From NCBI RefSeq assembly GCF_900166655.1, contig NZ_FVZB01000006.1, positions 744,001 through 808,000 of the forward strand: a stretch of 64,000 bases of DNA, written 5' to 3'. How positions within the stretch are numbered: the first letter of the stretch is position 1; the number at the start of each line of letters is the position of its first letter. The position numbers were made by a program, and so were the translations under genes. The notes below the pieces were generated by a model that was not told the origin of the DNA, searched no databases, and saw only the letters and a program-made list of their open reading frames with translations. Source of the stretch: Halobacillus hunanensis. GTDB lineage: Bacteria > Bacillota > Bacilli > Bacillales > Halobacillaceae. Below are positions 61,464 to 64,000 of the stretch, in pieces.

Positions 61464-61888
61464 TGGGTCAGATAATGCCACTATTTATCAACCAGATCAC
61501 CAATAAATAATAAAAAGACAATCCCTTAATAATAGGATTCGATTATTTATCCCGTTCTATCAAGCATGAGTATGTTTTAACGAACAATACTAGCTTGGAT
61601 AGCATGTGTTTGATGTGCATACCACGTAATACCTAGAACCTCCTCCCTCAAACAATTATACCCCCATTTTTTATGTAAAAAAGTGAATATACTGTATAAA
61701 TATAGGTAAGTTTTGGTTTTCTAATGGTAATTACCTATGACTTTCTATATATATTACCATGACTAGGGGGGAGAAACCAACATATTTAATACACTTTTTT
61801 TCGCTAAAAAAAACGCTATTTCTCACACAACGCTTTATAAACCTGACGTATTGTTATGGTTATTGTCGAATTTCTATTTAACTTTAAA

Positions 61889-61925
61889 AACATACACAGT
61901 AAAAAGAGACCCCTAAGAGGTCTCT
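61889..61925 (-). terminator. Terminator of YwqE paralog 3
   Basis: AAAAAGAGACCCCT / AGAGGTCTCTTTT hairpin, a near copy of the one at 60371 with the same ACACAGTAAAAAGAGACC flank. Confidence 0.8.
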
Positions 61926-61939
61926 TTTCTATGCGTGAA

Positions 61940-62698
61940 TTAGAAGATTCCTAATACCTTTTTCTTCTTCACTCTTTGCGGAGGTGCGGTTGCTAAGGCC
62001 TGGCCCTCCACGACATACTGTGCATTTTCCGAGAAGTAGTAGACCATCGATTGATCGTAGTGCTTTTTAATCTCCCGGTAGCCATCCTTGAGATTAAGTT
62101 CTTGTGGCTTCTGTGCACCTGACGCAACCAGGTGCACTAAGTTGGCATCGATCAATTGATGGGATAACTTCTTGACTTTGCTGCCGTGCTTCCCTAGTAG
62201 GCTGCCAGCTGTAATTTGAACAAATGCGCCATTTTTCACGAGGGAATACAGTAGATTCGGCTGCTCGATGATTTGTTCGTTTCGTTCGGAATGGACGATG
62301 ATCGGCTGATACCCTTCTACCTGCATGTTGAATAAGAGGGTATTCAAGTATCCCGGCACGTGGTCATGAGGCAGATCGATTAATACATAATCCCCTTCAT
62401 TGACGGTTAGAATCTCATCGTTCCGGAGCGCCTCTACTAGATCTGCATATGCGCGTGTTTCCTGACCGGGCAGAACCGTAAGCGGAATGTCGCGTTCCTC
62501 TAATTCCCGATTCAACTCCCTGACCTGAATCAGAATTGTGTTCTTATCATTAACGTGACCCCCATTGTTATAATGCGGAGCCGCTACAACTGTCTCTATT
62601 CCATCCTTTACGGCTTTCTCTGCCATTTTTATACTATGTTCCATCGTCGAAGGTCCCTCATCAACGCCTGGAAGAATATGAGTGTGAATATCTATCAT
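61940..62698 (-). CDS. CpsB/YwqE paralog 3, metal site altered
   Basis: A 252-residue paralog closely similar to copy 2. It shares the ASGAQ change (Gly194, Gln196) and has further drift: Asp108 in place of the metal-binding Glu, PHY instead of PHH after the conserved His42, HSERN instead of HPERN, and KPQE where the catalytic copy has an Arg after the ASDAH motif. Catalysis is therefore even less likely than for copy 2. The open frame, good start and terminator show it is still kept as a gene. It precedes the SinR remnant. Confidence 0.85.
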   Translation of the reverse strand: MIDIHTHILPGVDEGPSTMEHSIKMAEKAVKDGIETVVAAPHYNNGGHVNDKNTILIQVRELNRELEERDIPLTVLPGQETRAYADLVEALRNDEILTVNEGDYVLIDLPHDHVPGYLNTLLFNMQVEGYQPIIVHSERNEQIIEQPNLLYSLVKNGAFVQITAGSLLGKHGSKVKKLSHQLIDANLVHLVASGAQKPQELNLKDGYREIKKHYDQSMVYYFSENAQYVVEGQALATAPPQRVKKKKVLGIF

Positions 62699-62892
62699 TT
62701 GCTAACATCATCTCCCCTTAGAAATTCCATACCTATTTTATTTATCTAGTAAGCTCGTAATGTTTTATATATGTCTAACCATTACACCTCTGACTCATTA
62801 CTCCATCCATTACCTTCATTTCTACCTGGGCAAACATCGGCGTCCTCTCACCGCTTAGGGATTATGCACCATTTTGACATTGAGATTTTTAC

Positions 62893-62926
62893 AATAAAAA
62901 AAGAAGCAATCCCATACAGGTTGCTT
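62893..62926 (-). terminator. Terminator of SinR-like copy 2
   Basis: AAGCAA / TTGCTT stem with a loop of about 11 bases; on the minus strand it is followed by CTTTTTTT. Confidence 0.65.
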
Positions 62927-62927
62927 T

Positions 62928-63242
62928 CTACCCATCCATATCTTGATTCCGCTTTAAATATTCACGGAACTTTTCCTTCGATACTCCCAACCTCTGTGCC
63001 TCTTGAATTAAATTTTTCCATCCTTCATCAAGGAAGTCTTCATTCGTTTCCCCATAAAGCAGATAATTGAGGGATACATCAAGTTCTTTAGCGACTCTCT
63101 CTAAAAACTGTATAGTAGGGTTGGTTTGTCTGTTTCGTTCTATTGAGCTTACATAAGATTTGGCGAATCCCGACCGCTCTGCTAGTTCGGAAAGAGTCAT
63201 CTTCCTCTTTTTCCTTATTTCTTTGATGTGTTCACCAATCAC
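62928..63242 (-). CDS. SinR-like XRE regulator, copy 2
   Basis: A 104-residue regulator starting at GTG 63242, behind AGGAGG. HTH_3: EHIKEIRKKRKMTLSELAER, then FAKSYVSSIERN. C-terminal SinI-like helix: FLDEGWKNLIQEAQRLGVSK followed by REYLKRN. The HTH recognition region differs from copy 1 at only a few positions, so the paralogs may share targets or form mixed dimers through the C-terminal helices. It is followed by YwqE paralog 3 after 230 bases. Confidence 0.85.
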   Translation of the reverse strand: MIGEHIKEIRKKRKMTLSELAERSGFAKSYVSSIERNRQTNPTIQFLERVAKELDVSLNYLLYGETNEDFLDEGWKNLIQEAQRLGVSKEKFREYLKRNQDMDG

Positions 63243-63387
63243 TTTCAGGAACCTCCTTTGTTAATAAAATTGTTCAAATATATCGGTAAAAATTGATTTT
63301 TGAATGGAAATTAGCTGGAGTTTGGTATACATTATCACACTTTAATGCAGTAAACCAACATTTAACATACACCTTTTTTTTCACACA

Positions 63388-63418
63388 AAAAAAGCGCCGG
63401 CTTTAAACCAGCACTTTT
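63388..63418 (-). terminator. Terminator of SinR-like copy 3
   Basis: AAAAGCGCCGG / CCAGCACTTTT imperfect hairpin; on the minus strand it runs into TTTTTTTG. Confidence 0.75.
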
Positions 63419-63430
63419 GACTCTCATATT

Positions 63431-63760
63431 TTATGACTTTTGGTTGATTTTCCATTTATTAAACTCTAAATAATCGCGGAATTGTTCTTTGGAGATTCCA
63501 GAATTCATAGCTTCGTGGACGAGATCAAGCCAATCGTCATCTAAGCTTTCCTCTTTAGCGGACGTTTCTCCGTGGAGCAGATAGTTGATTGAGATGTCCA
63601 GTTCTTTGGAGATCTTTTCTAGAAATTGGACGGATGGGTTGGTTTGCAGGTTTCGTTCAATAGAACTGAGGTAAGACTTGGCTACACCTGCTCGATCGGC
63701 CAGTTCAGACAAGGACATGTGGCGGTCTTTACGGATTTGTTGAATGCGGCTACCGATCAT
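63431..63760 (-). CDS. SinR-like XRE regulator, copy 3
   Basis: A 109-residue regulator with SinR layout: MIGSRIQQIRKDRHMSLSEL, then GVAKSYLSSIERN, LDISINYLLHGE and the C-terminal LDDDWLDLVHEAMNSGISKE with RDYLEF. ATG 63760 follows AGGTGA; the frame is open to 63805 without a site. It ends in its own terminator, so copies 2 and 3 are separate units. Upstream to 64000 no further gene is recognisable. Confidence 0.85.
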   Translation of the reverse strand: MIGSRIQQIRKDRHMSLSELADRAGVAKSYLSSIERNLQTNPSVQFLEKISKELDISINYLLHGETSAKEESLDDDWLDLVHEAMNSGISKEQFRDYLEFNKWKINQKS

Positions 63761-64000
63761 GCTTTCACCTACTTTCTTAATTAACAAAAGTATAGCATAA
63801 TTCATCCCCGTGTTCTATTTAAAGTACGAAAATCGTCAACTTGTCCTAGGTCGCGGAATTATTGTAAGACTTTTTGCTTGAAAAATTGATTTTTTACTAG
63901 TTGTTTCGATTAGATTCTCTTGAAGGGCTGTCGAATGATGAACAGTTATGGGTGCTAGTTGCAACGTTGCAGTGGTCATTTAGGAGGGTGGTGTTCTTTA

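Larger units (their letters stand above)
61171..61939. other. Gap within the SinR/YwqE array
   Basis: About 770 bases without an intact gene. It contains the tail of a decayed SinR-like gene at 61402-61463, followed on the minus strand by a CAACCCAAGGGACTGC hairpin, another hairpin near 61513-61540 (CAATCCCTTAATAATAGGATTC) and the terminator of YwqE paralog 3 at 61889. The layout suggests a lost regulator gene between the two phosphatase paralogs. Confidence 0.5.

Overview
The window looks like a chromosome segment from a low-to-mid GC Bacillaceae bacterium, probably of the halophilic/alkaliphilic type related to Halobacillus or Pontibacillus. The reasons are strong AGGAGG-type ribosome binding sites, LXG polymorphic toxins, TxpA-like type I toxins, SinR-like and YwqE-like proteins, a TagU-type LCP protein, CBO0543 membrane proteins and sodium-coupled transporters. 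The genus is inferred from gene content only. I saw no rRNA, tRNA, CRISPR array or intact insertion sequence.

Layout. (1) 1-11.2 kb: phenylacetate catabolism. paaABCD (minus strand) is divergent from paaK (phenylacetyl-CoA ligase) and the repressor paaX. After a gamma-carbonic anhydrase-like gene and a nitronate monooxygenase/FabK-like gene comes a second operon: ferredoxin-NADP reductase-like flavoprotein, enoyl-CoA hydratase, FlK-like thioesterase and PaaI-like thioesterase. The promoters of paaA and of the second operon share an AT-rich CGTTATAT motif, so both probably answer to PaaX. No classical PaaE reductase is visible. (2) 11.4-15.4 kb: two CBO0543 membrane proteins, a cell-wall amidase, a mazEF module and a small duplicated ORF. 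(3) 15.7-22.1 kb: a GntR-controlled amine/amino-acid oxidation operon of four subunits (2Fe-2S protein, NAD(P)/FAD protein, BFD-type 2Fe-2S protein, DadA-like FAD oxidase), a sodium:solute symporter and a sarcosine-oxidase-like enzyme. (4) 22.3-28.3 kb: an accessory island with a 290-bp palindrome, an LCP protein, three complete type I toxin/antisense modules plus a remnant, an LXG toxin with its immunity gene, and fragments of another LXG gene, a DUF2247-like immunity gene and nhaC. (5) 28.3-38.6 kb: Nudix hydrolase, Uma2 protein, a polar amino-acid ABC importer, a frameshifted ABC exporter, and a YfcC transporter/RpiR regulator/M20 hydrolase set. (6) 38.6-40.5 kb: largely non-coding, with an IS4-family transposase relic. 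(7) 40.5-59 kb: a surface polysaccharide locus, all on the minus strand, with polymerase, flippase, glycosyltransferases, UDP-FucNAc synthesis (capEFG), an aminotransferase/GNAT/ATP-grasp set, sugar transferase, ugd, galU, a PglF/CapD-type dehydratase and a CpsB/YwqE phosphatase. (8) 59-64 kb: an amplified array of SinR-like regulators and further YwqE paralogs.

Points that stand out: two of the three YwqE paralogs have lost the C-terminal Asp/His metal ligands; five intergenic arrays of very short motifs recur every 20-21 bp, two of them with an identical 21-21-20-20-21 spacing; and toxin, antitoxin and immunity genes have been repeatedly duplicated and broken around one LXG locus.
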